A stretch of DNA of 46,411 nt from DAOVIY01 sp964513365 (lineage in GTDB: Bacteria; Patescibacteriota; Minisyncoccia; UBA6257): contig CAZEMH010000002.1 of assembly GCA_964513365.1 (NCBI GenBank), positions 1 to 46,411 on the forward strand, read 5' to 3'. This document shows positions 14,607 to 23,022 of the stretch, one piece after another (the first letter of the stretch is position 1; each line of letters starts with the position of its first letter). Made by a program: the position numbers and the translations under genes. The notes under the pieces are model-generated. The model saw only the letters and a list, made by a program, of their open reading frames with translations. It was not told where the DNA came from and did no database searches.

Positions 14607-15797
14607 ATGAAGATTTTTTATGCTTTGGAAACTTTTTTACCACATATTTCTGGAGTAACGATTTCTACTGACAGATTGGCTAATTATTTCAGTCAGAATA
14701 AAAAGAATAAAGTCTATGTAATTACTGCTTCTCCTGATGGAGATTTTCAAATTGATTCAGATTCTCATAATTATACTGTTGTACGAATTAAATCCCACCC
14801 TAATCCCATAAGAAAGAAATTAAAGGTTAGTTATCTGGCTCCGTTACACATTAAAAAAATATTAGATGATTTTAAACCAGATATTATTCATATTCAGGAT
14901 CCTTTTTTTATTTCTCAATCCTTGGCTTTAGAAGCAAAAAAAAGAAAAATTCCCGTAATTGCAACGCAGCATTGTTCTTTAAAATTTCCTCTTTCCTATT
15001 TAAAGTTACCTAAATTTTTACAAAGAACAACAACAAAAACAATGGTAAAAATTTTAGCTACTTTCTTTAATAATTATTGTAAGGTTTTAATCACTCCAAG
15101 CGAGTTTATTAAAAAAGAGGTAGCTAAATGGGGAATAAATATTCCAATAGAGGTTATTTCCAATGGAATTAATGTTGAAGAATTTGCTACAAGTCGGATT
15201 TCCGAAGAATTTTTAAAAAAGTATAAAATTGAAGATTTCATTTCCAAACCTATTATTCTTTATAGCGGGCGCATTGATAAAGATAAAAACTTAGAAACAC
15301 TTATTAAAGTCATCCCATTAGTGCTTAAAGAAGTTGATGTTCATTTTCTTTTTTTGGGAGGTGGTGATTTGAAGGAAAAATTAATTAATCAATTAGCAAA
15401 TAGAGACTGTTCTTTTAAAAAAAATGTATGTTTTTTAGGTCCTATTCAACCACAAGATGCAGATTTAGTAAAATTTTATCGATTAGCTGCTGTTTTTGTA
15501 ATACCTTCTCTCATAGAAGCCCAGAATTTGGCAACAATGGAGGCAATGGCTTCTGGTTTACCTATTGTTGCCGCTAAAGGAGGCGCTTTGCCAGAATTAG
15601 TAAAAAACAGAGAAAATGGATTTTTAGTAGAAGCATTAAAACCAGAAAGTTATGCTGAAGCAATAGTAGAAATTATTAAAAATAAAAATTTGAAGAAAAA
15701 ATTGGGGAAAAAGAGCCTAGAATTAATTGCTCAGCATGATTTTAAAAAAATTTCTCAAAAGTTAAAGAAAATTTATGATAAAAACTATAATCGTTAA
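14607..15797 (+). CDS. Glycosyltransferase family 4 protein
   Basis: Transfers a sugar from a nucleotide donor to an envelope lipid or glycan; acceptor not predictable. 396 residues with two Rossmann-like GT-B domains: N-terminal domain with FLPHISGVTISTDRLA (about 9-24), C-terminal domain with LYSGRIDKDKNLETLI (about 217-232) and the donor-site EAQNLATMEAMASGLPIVAA (Glu-x7-Glu type, about 305-324). No TM helices. The last 23 nt overlap the next gene, so translation is probably coupled. The promoter lies directly before the ATG. Confidence 0.88.
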   Translation: MKIFYALETFLPHISGVTISTDRLANYFSQNKKNKVYVITASPDGDFQIDSDSHNYTVVRIKSHPNPIRKKLKVSYLAPLHIKKILDDFKPDIIHIQDPFFISQSLALEAKKRKIPVIATQHCSLKFPLSYLKLPKFLQRTTTKTMVKILATFFNNYCKVLITPSEFIKKEVAKWGINIPIEVISNGINVEEFATSRISEEFLKKYKIEDFISKPIILYSGRIDKDKNLETLIKVIPLVLKEVDVHFLFLGGGDLKEKLINQLANRDCSFKKNVCFLGPIQPQDADLVKFYRLAAVFVIPSLIEAQNLATMEAMASGLPIVAAKGGALPELVKNRENGFLVEALKPESYAEAIVEIIKNKNLKKKLGKKSLELIAQHDFKKISQKLKKIYDKNYNR

Positions 15798-16731
15798 AGA
15801 GCTTCCTAAGCCAATTCGTTTAGATAAATATTTAAAGCAAGAAATTAAATATATTTCTCGTGAAAAAATTATCCATTATATCAGAGATGGGAAAATAAGA
15901 ATTGAAGGTAAAAATAAAATTAAGCCAAGTTATATTCTGAAAGGAAAAGAAAAGATTTTATTAGAAATTCCTGATTTTTCTAATTCAATTAAAAAACAAT
16001 CATTTATAAAACCTCAATTTCTTTCTCCTGAACCAAAAATTTTATATGAAGATAAAAATTTATTAATCATTAATAAGCCATCAGGCATAATTGTTCATCC
16101 TGGTATTAATAATATTGCTAATCCGTCAATTGCCGGTTGGTTTTTACAAAGATACCCTTTTGTCCTTGATGTAGGTGAGGATAAGTTAAGGCCAGGTATT
16201 GTGCATCGCTTGGATAAAGAAACATCAGGAGTGCTTATTCTTGTTAAGAATAATCTTGTTTTTAGCTATCTGAAAAATCTTTTTAAAGCAAGAAAAATTA
16301 AGAAAAAATATATTGCATTAGTAAGAGGAGAAATTAAAAAGCAGCATGGAATAATAAATTTTCCTTTAATTCGTTCTAAAAAAATACCAATAAAAAAGAA
16401 AGTTGTGATTAAGAAAGATAAAGGCAAGAATGCTTTAACAAAATACAAAGTCTTAAAACGATATCAAGGGTATACGCTTTTAGAAATTTTTCCTGAGACT
16501 GGCCGTATGCATCAAATAAGAGTGCATTTAGCAAGTATTGGATTTCCTGTAGTTGGTGACAAGATATATGGCAGATTAAAAAAACCAGGGGGATTAAATC
16601 TAACTCATCATTTTCTTCATGCTCAAGAAATTTCTTTTGTTTCTTCTGACGGGAAAGCACTTAAAATACAATCACCTTTACCAAATGATTTAAAGAAATT
16701 ATTGCAAGAATTAAAGCCTAAAATTGACTAA
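15775..16731 (+). CDS. RluA-family 23S rRNA pseudouridine synthase
   Basis: Converts uridine to pseudouridine, most likely in 23S rRNA (RluD-like), in the cytoplasm. 318 residues: an N-terminal S4 RNA-binding domain (PIRLDKYLKQEIKYISREKI, about 12-31) and the catalytic domain with the RluA signature HRLDKETSGVLIL (about 143-155; Asp is the catalytic residue), and the GRMHQIRVHLASIGFPVVGD stretch near the C-terminus. The start is fixed by the S4 domain and overlaps the glycosyltransferase gene by 23 nt. RluD and RluA/C specificities cannot be separated from sequence alone. Confidence 0.92.
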   Translation: MIKTIIVKELPKPIRLDKYLKQEIKYISREKIIHYIRDGKIRIEGKNKIKPSYILKGKEKILLEIPDFSNSIKKQSFIKPQFLSPEPKILYEDKNLLIINKPSGIIVHPGINNIANPSIAGWFLQRYPFVLDVGEDKLRPGIVHRLDKETSGVLILVKNNLVFSYLKNLFKARKIKKKYIALVRGEIKKQHGIINFPLIRSKKIPIKKKVVIKKDKGKNALTKYKVLKRYQGYTLLEIFPETGRMHQIRVHLASIGFPVVGDKIYGRLKKPGGLNLTHHFLHAQEISFVSSDGKALKIQSPLPNDLKKLLQELKPKID

Positions 16732-16777
16732 AGCCATTTATCTGTGTTAAAGTGGTAATAATAGAAAAATATTAATC

Positions 16778-17104
16778 ATGACTGAATTAAAAGTAGAAGA
16801 AATAAAGCCTGGAATGTACGTCAAGATCTCTCAAAAGATTAAAGACGGCGATAAAGAAAAAACGCAACATATAGAAGGGCTTGTAATAGCAAGAAAGCAT
16901 GGTAAAGAGTTAGGCGCTACTATTACTATAAGAAGAGTAATGGATGGAGTAGGCGTGGAATGGATATTGCCAGTTTTTTCTCCGAGAATAAAAAAGATTG
17001 AATTAGTTAGAGCTGCTCGAGTAAAGAGAGCAAAATTGTATTTCCTTAGAGATAAATCTCAGAAACAAATTCGCGCTAAATTGAAAAAGGAAACTAAAAA
17101 GTAA
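16778..17104 (+). CDS. rplS: 50S ribosomal protein L19
   Basis: 108 residues matching L19 in length and motifs: PGMYVKISQKIKDGDKEKTQ, FEGLVIA-like IEGLVIARKH, TITIRRVMDGVGVEWILPVFSP, and the basic C-terminal RVKRAKLYFLRD. L19 lies at the 30S-50S interface. It has an AT-rich leader with a TAATAAT box near 16755-16761 and no Shine-Dalgarno sequence. A truncated homing endonuclease gene begins 36 nt downstream. Confidence 0.97.
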   Translation: MTELKVEEIKPGMYVKISQKIKDGDKEKTQHIEGLVIARKHGKELGATITIRRVMDGVGVEWILPVFSPRIKKIELVRAARVKRAKLYFLRDKSQKQIRAKLKKETKK

Positions 17105-17126
17105 GAAGCAAAAAAGTTATATAAAA

Positions 17127-17137
17127 AGCCCCATCGT
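17127..17137 (+). repeat. AGCCCCATCGT leader element, copy 1
   Basis: An 11-nt GC-rich element 3 nt before the ATG of the truncated homing endonuclease. An identical copy stands 2 nt before the start codon of the homing endonuclease gene at 33818. Confidence 0.75.
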
Positions 17138-17140
17138 TTT

Positions 17141-17395
17141 ATGAAGCCACTAGGTAAAGTTAAAATTAAATGGTCACCGGATTTTGCTTACGCGATAGGA
17201 TTATTAGTAACCGATGGAAATTTATCTCCGGATAATAGGCATATTACTTTTACTTCCAGAGACCTTGAATTCATTCATAAATTTCAGAAAAGCTTGAAAA
17301 TTAATTTTCATATTGGCAGAAAATCAAGTAGTTTTGAGAGCTATAAAAAGTATCATATTGTTCAAATCGAATTTGTTTGTATAGGAAGCGAATAA
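17141..17395 (+). pseudogene. Truncated LAGLIDADG homing endonuclease
   Basis: 84 residues that carry only the first LAGLIDADG motif (AIGLLVTDG, 18-26) and the first DNA-binding beta strands. A functional single-chain enzyme needs a second motif about 100 residues later (compare the 249-residue gene at 6334). The frame loses family resemblance after about residue 78 and stops with TAA. It could be a deletion remnant, or less likely a homodimeric short enzyme, although single-motif enzymes are usually longer. It sits between rplS and tRNA-Leu(AAG), with the AGCCCCATCGT element directly before its start. Confidence 0.75.
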
Positions 17396-17442
17396 AAATA
17401 GAGAAAACTTTAAAAATTAATAGTAAGCAATTATTAAATTAT

Positions 17443-17526
17443 GCGCGGGTGCTGTAATTGGTAGCCAGGCCAGCCTAAGGAGCTGGTGTCCGCAAGGGCG
17501 TGGAGGTTCGAGTCCTCTCCCGCGCA
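17443..17526 (+). tRNA. tRNA-Leu(AAG)
   Basis: Acceptor GCGCGGG/CCCGCGC, anticodon stem CCAGC/GCTGG, loop CTAAGGA (anticodon AAG), long variable arm TGTCCGCAAGGGCGT, T stem GGAGG/CCTCT (with one G-T pair), discriminator A; ACCC follows, so CCA is not encoded. A at position 34 is unusual in bacterial Leu tRNAs. Confidence 0.92.
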
Positions 17527-17550
17527 CCCGGATAATTAGACACTAACTTT

Positions 17551-17575
17551 CTACCATTTGACACATGGTAGTTTT
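17551..17575 (+). terminator. Hairpin behind tRNA-Leu(AAG)
   Basis: CTACCAT (17551-17557) and ATGGTAG (17565-17571) form a 7-bp perfect stem with a 7-nt loop followed by TTTT. Likely a modest terminator between the tRNA and the zinc-ribbon gene. Confidence 0.5.
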
Positions 17576-17633
17576 GGGTATATATTTAAAACAGGAAAGT
17601 CGAAGAAAAATAAAATAACTATTAATTATCAAT

Positions 17634-17861
17634 ATGTCTTCATTTAAAAATAGTATTGGTGCTTTTAACAAAGAACCAAGCACAAGTCGAGGTTTAAGCC
17701 AAGGAGGTGGACGAGGACGTCAGCCAGGAGGTTTTGGTTTAGGTCCTTCGGGTTTCTGTGTTTGTCCTAAGTGCGGGGAGAAAACTCCCCATCAAAGAGG
17801 AATTCCTTGCTATCAAATTAAGTGCCCGAAATGTGGTACTCAAATGACTAGAGAAAAATAA
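17634..17861 (+). CDS. Small zinc-ribbon protein with Gly-rich linker
   Basis: 75 residues. A Ser/Gly/Arg-rich N-terminal half (SRGLSQGGGRGRQPGGFGLG, about 18-37) is followed by a zinc- or iron-binding ribbon with two CPKCG knuckles (Cys 44/47 and 64/67) and extra Cys at 42 and 59. It begins the redox island and lies 17 nt before the NifX-like gene. Proteins of this form are often found beside NifX-like genes, but no biochemical function is established to my knowledge. Confidence 0.75.
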   Translation: MSSFKNSIGAFNKEPSTSRGLSQGGGRGRQPGGFGLGPSGFCVCPKCGEKTPHQRGIPCYQIKCPKCGTQMTREK

Positions 17862-17878
17862 ATTTAATAAATAAATTT

Positions 17879-18289
17879 ATGAAGATTTGTATTACTTCTT
17901 CGGATTTAAATTTAAATTCTCCAGTAGATTCACGATTTGGCAGAGCTCAATATTTTCTTATTTTAGACGAGAAGGGGAATTTAGAAGAGACCATATCAAA
18001 TCCTGGAGTTTTAGCAAGTGGAGGAGCTGGTATTGCTGCTGCTCAAAAAATTATCGATCAAGGGGTGAAAATTCTGATTACTGGAAACATTGGACCAAAT
18101 GCTCTCGGTGTTTTAGAAACAACTAATATACAAATATTTTTATGTCCCTTTAATATTAAGGTAAAAGAAGCGTTTTTAATGTGGAAAAACGATAAATTAA
18201 CCCTGATGAAAAAACCTTCTGTTCCTGGTCATTTTGGTCATGGGTCTCCAGGCGGTCGCAGAGGGTTTAATAGAAGAGGAAGAAGATAG
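17879..18289 (+). CDS. NifX/NafY-like dinitrogenase cofactor-domain protein
   Basis: 136 residues. The first 110 form the RNase H-like NifX/NafY/MTH1175-type domain (MKICITSSDLNLNSPVDSRF start, FGRAQYFLILDEKGN, GGAGIAAAQKIIDQGVKILITGNIGPNA). In nitrogen fixers such domains carry iron-molybdenum cofactor precursors; here there are no nitrogenase genes, so a general metal-cluster carrier or sensor role is more likely. The C-terminus is Gly/Arg/His-rich (GHFGHGSPGGRRGFNRRGRR). The stop lies 4 nt before the preferred start of the CDF gene. Confidence 0.85.
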   Translation: MKICITSSDLNLNSPVDSRFGRAQYFLILDEKGNLEETISNPGVLASGGAGIAAAQKIIDQGVKILITGNIGPNALGVLETTNIQIFLCPFNIKVKEAFLMWKNDKLTLMKKPSVPGHFGHGSPGGRRGFNRRGRR

Positions 18290-18293
18290 AAAT

Positions 18294-19532
18294 ATGGAAA
18301 GTATACTTGGAAAAGGTCAAAAAGCAGCCATAATAGCAGGATTTACTACACTTTTTTTTGCTTTGGCTAAAGGGGTAGTCGGGTTCTTTTCCGGAAGTGT
18401 GGTTCTTTTAGCTGATGCTGTTCATAGTGGAGCTGATTCTTTTTCCACTTTTTTTGCTTGGCTTGGATTAAAAATTGCCCAAAAGAAACCCACTGAAAAA
18501 TTTCCATACGGATATTATAAAGCAGAAAATATAGCTTCACTTTTAATAGCTGTTCTGATTTTGTTTGCCGGGTATGAAATTGTTAAAGAAGGTATCAATA
18601 AAATTTTTATAGAATATCAACTGAATATTCCCTTAATCGCAGTAACTGTTGCTGCTCTAGATGCTTTAGTAATGTTTTCTATAGGAAATTATGAAGTTAA
18701 GATTGGGAAAAAGATTAATTCTCAAAGCTTAATATCTGACGGAACAGAATCAAAAATGCATATATTTTCTTCCTCAATAGTTCTTGTAGGATTATTCTCT
18801 TCTTGGTTTGGAGTTCCGTACATGGAAGGAATTATGGGTATTTTGATTTCCTTCTTTATCTTTAAGGTTGGCATTGAGTCAGTTAAAGATTCTCTATTTG
18901 CTTTAATGGATGTTTCTCCAAGCAAAGAAATGGAAGAGAAAATAAAGAAAATTTTAAGAGGTATTTCTGGACTCCGAGATTTTGATAATTTAAAATTACG
19001 AAAATCGGGCCCTTTTGTCTTTGGAGAAGTTGAAATTAAAATTGGGAAAAACGTAAATATTAAGAGAGCCTCTGAAATCTCTTCTATTGTTGAAAGAGAA
19101 ATAAAAAAGAGAATTAAAACAATAGATTCATTTTTAGTTACTATCTCTTCCTATCAAACCAAAAAACAAAAACTTTGTATTCCGATAAAAGAAGGCAAAG
19201 ACCTTGATTCTAAAATATCAAATCATTTTGGGAGAGCCGAAAAATTTATCTTTATAGAATTAGAAAGCGGGAAGATTAGAAATTATTACTTAAAAGATAA
19301 CCCTTATAGAGAAAAAGAAATAAGGGCTGGCTTGGATGCTTCTCTTTTTGTAATAAAGGAGAAAATTGACTCTATTATAACCAAAGAAATGGGTCCGATA
19401 TCTTTGCATACCCTAAGAGATAACATAGTGGATGTTTATAAAGGAGAAGGGCTGAAAGTAAGAAAAATTATTGAAAACTTTTCTGCTGGTAAATTGAAAA
19501 TTTTAAAAGAAGCGACAAGAGAAAAAACTTAA
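18294..19532 (+). CDS. Cation diffusion facilitator fused to a NifX-like domain
   Basis: 412 residues from ATG 18294; the frame is open 20 codons further upstream inside the NifX gene, but that stretch is not CDF-like. Residues about 10-215 are the CDF transporter domain with several TM helices and the metal-site motif ADAVHSGADS, followed by the cytoplasmic CDF C-terminal domain (to about 285). The last 120 residues form a second NifX-like domain (ISNHFGRAEKFIFIELESGK). The fusion suggests metal efflux or uptake coupled to a cytoplasmic metal-cofactor binding domain. It follows a stand-alone NifX gene and precedes two iron-sulfur ATPases. Confidence 0.87.
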   Translation: MESILGKGQKAAIIAGFTTLFFALAKGVVGFFSGSVVLLADAVHSGADSFSTFFAWLGLKIAQKKPTEKFPYGYYKAENIASLLIAVLILFAGYEIVKEGINKIFIEYQLNIPLIAVTVAALDALVMFSIGNYEVKIGKKINSQSLISDGTESKMHIFSSSIVLVGLFSSWFGVPYMEGIMGILISFFIFKVGIESVKDSLFALMDVSPSKEMEEKIKKILRGISGLRDFDNLKLRKSGPFVFGEVEIKIGKNVNIKRASEISSIVEREIKKRIKTIDSFLVTISSYQTKKQKLCIPIKEGKDLDSKISNHFGRAEKFIFIELESGKIRNYYLKDNPYREKEIRAGLDASLFVIKEKIDSIITKEMGPISLHTLRDNIVDVYKGEGLKVRKIIENFSAGKLKILKEATREKT

Positions 19533-19542
19533 TTTTGAAATT

Positions 19543-20397
19543 ATGAAAAATTTGTTTCAAAAGATCCTGGATAATACTAGAAAAGCTCAAAAAATTGTTA
19601 TTACAGGAGGCAAGGGAGGAACAGGAAAATCAACAGTTGCTGTCTTAATGGCCGCTGAATTATTAAGAAAAGGGAAAAAAGTAATTCTCTGTGATTGCGA
19701 TATTGAATGCCCAAATGATTATTTACTGACGGGCCAAAAATTAAAAAAACCGGTAAAAAAAGTTTATGCTGAGTTTCCAAAATTAATTAAAAAAAAATGC
19801 ACCAAATGTGGATTATGTGTTAAAACTTGTCGGAGTAACGCTATTTTTCAAGTACCTGGTCAGTATCCAATTTTTATTAAAAACTTATGTTCTGGTTGTG
19901 GAGCTTGCTGGGCAGTTTGTCCATTTGGAGCAATTAAACCTCAAAAACAAGAAATAGGTCAAATATATTATAATAAAATCAAAAATTTAGATTTGATTAC
20001 TGGAGTAGCGAACCCAGGCATAGAAGAAACAGGGCCAGTGGTAAAAGAAGTAAAAGAATTTACTCTAAAATTTGCCAAAAAGATTAAAGCGGATATAGTT
20101 TTATTTGATACAGCAGCTGGTACTCATTGTCCAGTAATCAATGCTCTCCTCAATACTGACCTTGCTTTTGCTGTTACCGAGCCTACTCCAATGGGTGCCT
20201 ATGATTTGAATTTAGTATTGAGTTTGTGTAAAAAATTAAAAATTCCTGCTAAAATTATTTTAAACCAAGCAGATTTAGGTAAAAAACAAGAAATTAAAAA
20301 AATTGCTAAAAAATACAAAGTAAAAATTGGAAAAGAAATTTCTTATTCAAGAGAAATTGTTAAAGCTTATTATAGAGGGAAACTGTTAAATTTCTAA
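19543..20397 (+). CDS. MinD-superfamily P-loop ATPase with inserted two-cluster ferredoxin domain
   Basis: 284 residues. Walker A deviant motif GGKGGTGKS (22-30), a Mrp/MinD-type DCDIE segment (51-55), and a bacterial-ferredoxin insert with two complete four-cysteine sets: Cys 86/89/92/96 and 116/119/122/126, followed by CP. The ATPase fold resumes with LFDTAAGTHCPV and the VTEPTPMG motif. Such proteins (Mrp/NBP35 relatives) are thought to handle or insert iron-sulfur clusters, but the target is unknown. It lies 3 nt before a paralogous gene. Confidence 0.87.
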   Translation: MKNLFQKILDNTRKAQKIVITGGKGGTGKSTVAVLMAAELLRKGKKVILCDCDIECPNDYLLTGQKLKKPVKKVYAEFPKLIKKKCTKCGLCVKTCRSNAIFQVPGQYPIFIKNLCSGCGACWAVCPFGAIKPQKQEIGQIYYNKIKNLDLITGVANPGIEETGPVVKEVKEFTLKFAKKIKADIVLFDTAAGTHCPVINALLNTDLAFAVTEPTPMGAYDLNLVLSLCKKLKIPAKIILNQADLGKKQEIKKIAKKYKVKIGKEISYSREIVKAYYRGKLLNF

Positions 20398-20400
20398 AAC

Positions 20401-21285
20401 ATGAGAAATGAAAAATTGAAATTAGTAATAGTTTCAGGTAAGGGAGGAGTAGGAAAGTCAATGCTGAGCTCGGCCTTAGCAATGCTCTTTGCAAAAGATT
20501 TCAAGGTAATAGCGGCTGATTGCGATGTTGATGCGCCTAATTTAGCTATTTGGCTAAACGAAATAGGAAATTGGGATAAAATTGAAAAAATAAGTGTTTC
20601 TGAAAAACCTGTAATTGACAACAGTAAATTAACCCAAAAAGAAGCTAAATTGTGTGTAGAAAAGTGCAAATTTAATGCCTTGGAAGTAAAAAAAGGAAAG
20701 TTAAAATTGAATCCTTTTTTATGCGAAGGATGTGGAGCTTGCGAAATTTTTTGTCCATCTGGAGCGGTAAAAATGAAGCCGGTAAAAAACGGAGAAATAA
20801 AAACAAAAAAAACAAAATACAATTTTACTTTAGTTTCCGGACAACTTTATCCGGGAGAGACAGGTTCTGGAAAGATGGTTACAAAAATTAAACAGCGAGC
20901 GGAAAAACTTAAAGGAAAATTAATGTTAATTGATTCTGCTCCAGGAACCGGTTGTCCGGTTATTGCTTCTCTTCAAGATGCAAACTTCGCTATTTTAGTA
21001 ACCGAACCGACTCCTTCTGGGTTTTCAGATTTAAAAAGAGTTTTGGAAGTAGTTAATCACTTTAAAATTTCTTGGAGATTGGTAATAAATAAATGGGATA
21101 TCAATTCTCCATTGAGTAATAAAATTGAAAAATGGGCTGGTAAAAAAATTTTAGGTAAGATATCTTACGACAAAAAGATTTTTAAAGCAATTGCCAATTT
21201 GACGCCAATTCTAGAAACCAATTTAAATGTTAAAAAAGAAATAATTCAGATTTTTAATAAATTAAAAATTAATTTTAAATGTTAA
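20401..21285 (+). CDS. Second MinD-superfamily ATPase, one ferredoxin cluster degenerate
   Basis: 294 residues, paralogue of the preceding gene. Walker A SGKGGVGKS (12-20), DCDVD (40-44), VTEPTPSG. The second cluster set is intact (Cys 108/111/114/118). The first set keeps only Cys 85 and 89; the two upstream positions are occupied by Gln 79 and Ala 82, so it should carry a single [4Fe-4S] cluster. The two ATPases may form a heterodimer. Starts 3 nt after the previous stop. Confidence 0.87.
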   Translation: MRNEKLKLVIVSGKGGVGKSMLSSALAMLFAKDFKVIAADCDVDAPNLAIWLNEIGNWDKIEKISVSEKPVIDNSKLTQKEAKLCVEKCKFNALEVKKGKLKLNPFLCEGCGACEIFCPSGAVKMKPVKNGEIKTKKTKYNFTLVSGQLYPGETGSGKMVTKIKQRAEKLKGKLMLIDSAPGTGCPVIASLQDANFAILVTEPTPSGFSDLKRVLEVVNHFKISWRLVINKWDINSPLSNKIEKWAGKKILGKISYDKKIFKAIANLTPILETNLNVKKEIIQIFNKLKINFKC

Positions 21286-21357
21286 ATTATGCCACCTTTG
21301 TGTGGTACTGCTAATGTCAGGTAGTTTTAATCAAAAACAATTTTAGTACTCATTTTA

Positions 21358-23016
21358 ATGAAAAAAGATTTCTCAATTTTAGTAGGAGGAGCAGCAGGAG
21401 AAGGATCTAGAAAAGCCGGACTTATGATAGCCAAATTATTCTCAAATCTAGGTTATAGGATTTTTATTTATGATGATTACCAATCTTTAATTAGAGGTGG
21501 TCATAGTTTTTCCCAGATTAGAGCTTCTAATAAAAAAATCTTAACTCATCGTAAAAAAATAGATTTTCTTCTGGCCCTAGATGAAACTACCATTAGAAAA
21601 CATCAGGCTGATTTAGACAAAAAAGGAGTAATTATTTATAACAGTGATAAGATCTCTATTAAGAACGAGAACGCAATAGGAATAGCCACGGAAACAATTG
21701 TTAAAAAAGCCGACGGGGTTTCTATAATGGGAAATACTGCCTTTATAGCCGGATTTGCAAAAATTATCGGTATTAATTGGAAAATCTTAGAGAAACTTTT
21801 TAAAAAAGAATTTAAAAAATCTAAAGGGGTAAACCTAAAAATAGCCAAGAAAGCCTTTAATGATACAAAAAACTTAATTAAGATTAAAAAGTTGAATCAG
21901 AAATCACTACCTGTTTTGACAGGTAATGAAGCCCTTTCTCTAGGAGCGGTTAAGGCCGGACTTGATTTTTACATTGCTTATCCCATGACTCCAGCTACTG
22001 GAATTTTACATTATTTAGCAGCTCGCAAAGAGGATTTTGGTATCGCTGTAGCTCAGTTGGAAAATGAAGTGGGTATTGTAAATGCTGCTATTGGGGCATC
22101 TTACACTGGTGCTAGGACTATGGTTGGGACTTCAGGAGGCGGATTTGCTTTAATGGTAGAAGGACTTAGTCTAGCTGCTCAAAGCGAAATACCTTTAGTA
22201 ATAGTAGAAAGCCAAAGGATGTCTCCTGCCACTGGAGTGCCAACTTATAGCGGCCAGGGCGATTTATTATTTGCCTTGACTGCTGGACATGGCGATATTT
22301 TGAGGTTTGTCATTGCTCCCGGCGACGCCGATGAGGCTTGTTTCTGGGCAGGAAAAATTTTAAATCTTTCCTGGAAATATCAAACCCCTTCTATTTTATT
22401 AATAGATAAGGAAATTTCTGAAAGCACATTTAGTTTTGATGAAAATATTTTAAATAAGATTAAATATGAAAAACCTTTAGTTTGGAATAAAGACGGGCAA
22501 TACTTAAGATATAAAGATACAAAAAATGGAATTTCTCCTCTTGCTTTTCCCGGAGAAAAAAATGTAATTTCAAAAGCAAATAGTTACGAGCATGATGAGT
22601 TTGGTATTACCGTGGAAGACGAAAAAAGCACGGAAAAAATGCAGAATAAAAGATTAAGAAAATTTAAAGAGATGAAGAAAGAGGTAAATAAGCTTGAGGC
22701 AATTAAAATTTATGGCAACAAGTATGCTAAAAAAGCAATTATTGTTTGGGGCTCAACTAAAGGACCGGCGAAGGAAGCAGCTGAAAAATTAGGAATTAAA
22801 ATGATTCAACCCATTATTCTTGAACCGTTTCCAAAAAAGCAAATGAAGGAAGCATTAAGAGGGGTTAATAAATTAATTTTGTTAGAAACAAATGCATTAG
22901 GGCAAATGGAGAAAGTCTTAAATTGTTATGGGATAAAAATTGATAGAAAGATTTTGAAATATAATGCTAAACCATTTCTTCCTGAAGAGATAGAAAAAAA
23001 ATTATCTAAATTCTAA
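21358..23016 (+). CDS. 2-oxoacid:ferredoxin oxidoreductase, fused gamma and alpha subunits
   Basis: 552 residues. The N-terminal third (about 1-180) is the gamma-type domain (LVGGAAGEGSRKAGLMIAKL, YQSLIRGGHSFSQIR), and the rest is the alpha subunit with the pyrimidine-binding domain (GNEALSLGAVKAGLDFYIAY, about 189-208) and domain II at the C-terminus. With the next gene it forms a CoA- and TPP-dependent enzyme that oxidises 2-oxoacids and reduces ferredoxin. The gamma-alpha fusion is typical of 2-oxoglutarate/2-ketoisovalerate types; the actual substrate is not predictable from sequence. Confidence 0.92.
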   Translation: MKKDFSILVGGAAGEGSRKAGLMIAKLFSNLGYRIFIYDDYQSLIRGGHSFSQIRASNKKILTHRKKIDFLLALDETTIRKHQADLDKKGVIIYNSDKISIKNENAIGIATETIVKKADGVSIMGNTAFIAGFAKIIGINWKILEKLFKKEFKKSKGVNLKIAKKAFNDTKNLIKIKKLNQKSLPVLTGNEALSLGAVKAGLDFYIAYPMTPATGILHYLAARKEDFGIAVAQLENEVGIVNAAIGASYTGARTMVGTSGGGFALMVEGLSLAAQSEIPLVIVESQRMSPATGVPTYSGQGDLLFALTAGHGDILRFVIAPGDADEACFWAGKILNLSWKYQTPSILLIDKEISESTFSFDENILNKIKYEKPLVWNKDGQYLRYKDTKNGISPLAFPGEKNVISKANSYEHDEFGITVEDEKSTEKMQNKRLRKFKEMKKEVNKLEAIKIYGNKYAKKAIIVWGSTKGPAKEAAEKLGIKMIQPIILEPFPKKQMKEALRGVNKLILLETNALGQMEKVLNCYGIKIDRKILKYNAKPFLPEEIEKKLSKF

Positions 23017-23022
23017 TATTTT

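Noticed and set aside
18234..18293. N-terminal extension of the CDF gene
   Set aside because: The extra 20 codons lie inside the NifX-like gene and are Glu-rich without family resemblance.
17879..19532. Nitrogen fixation locus
   Set aside because: NifX-like domains occur widely outside nitrogen fixation; no nifHDK, nifB or nifE/N genes are present.
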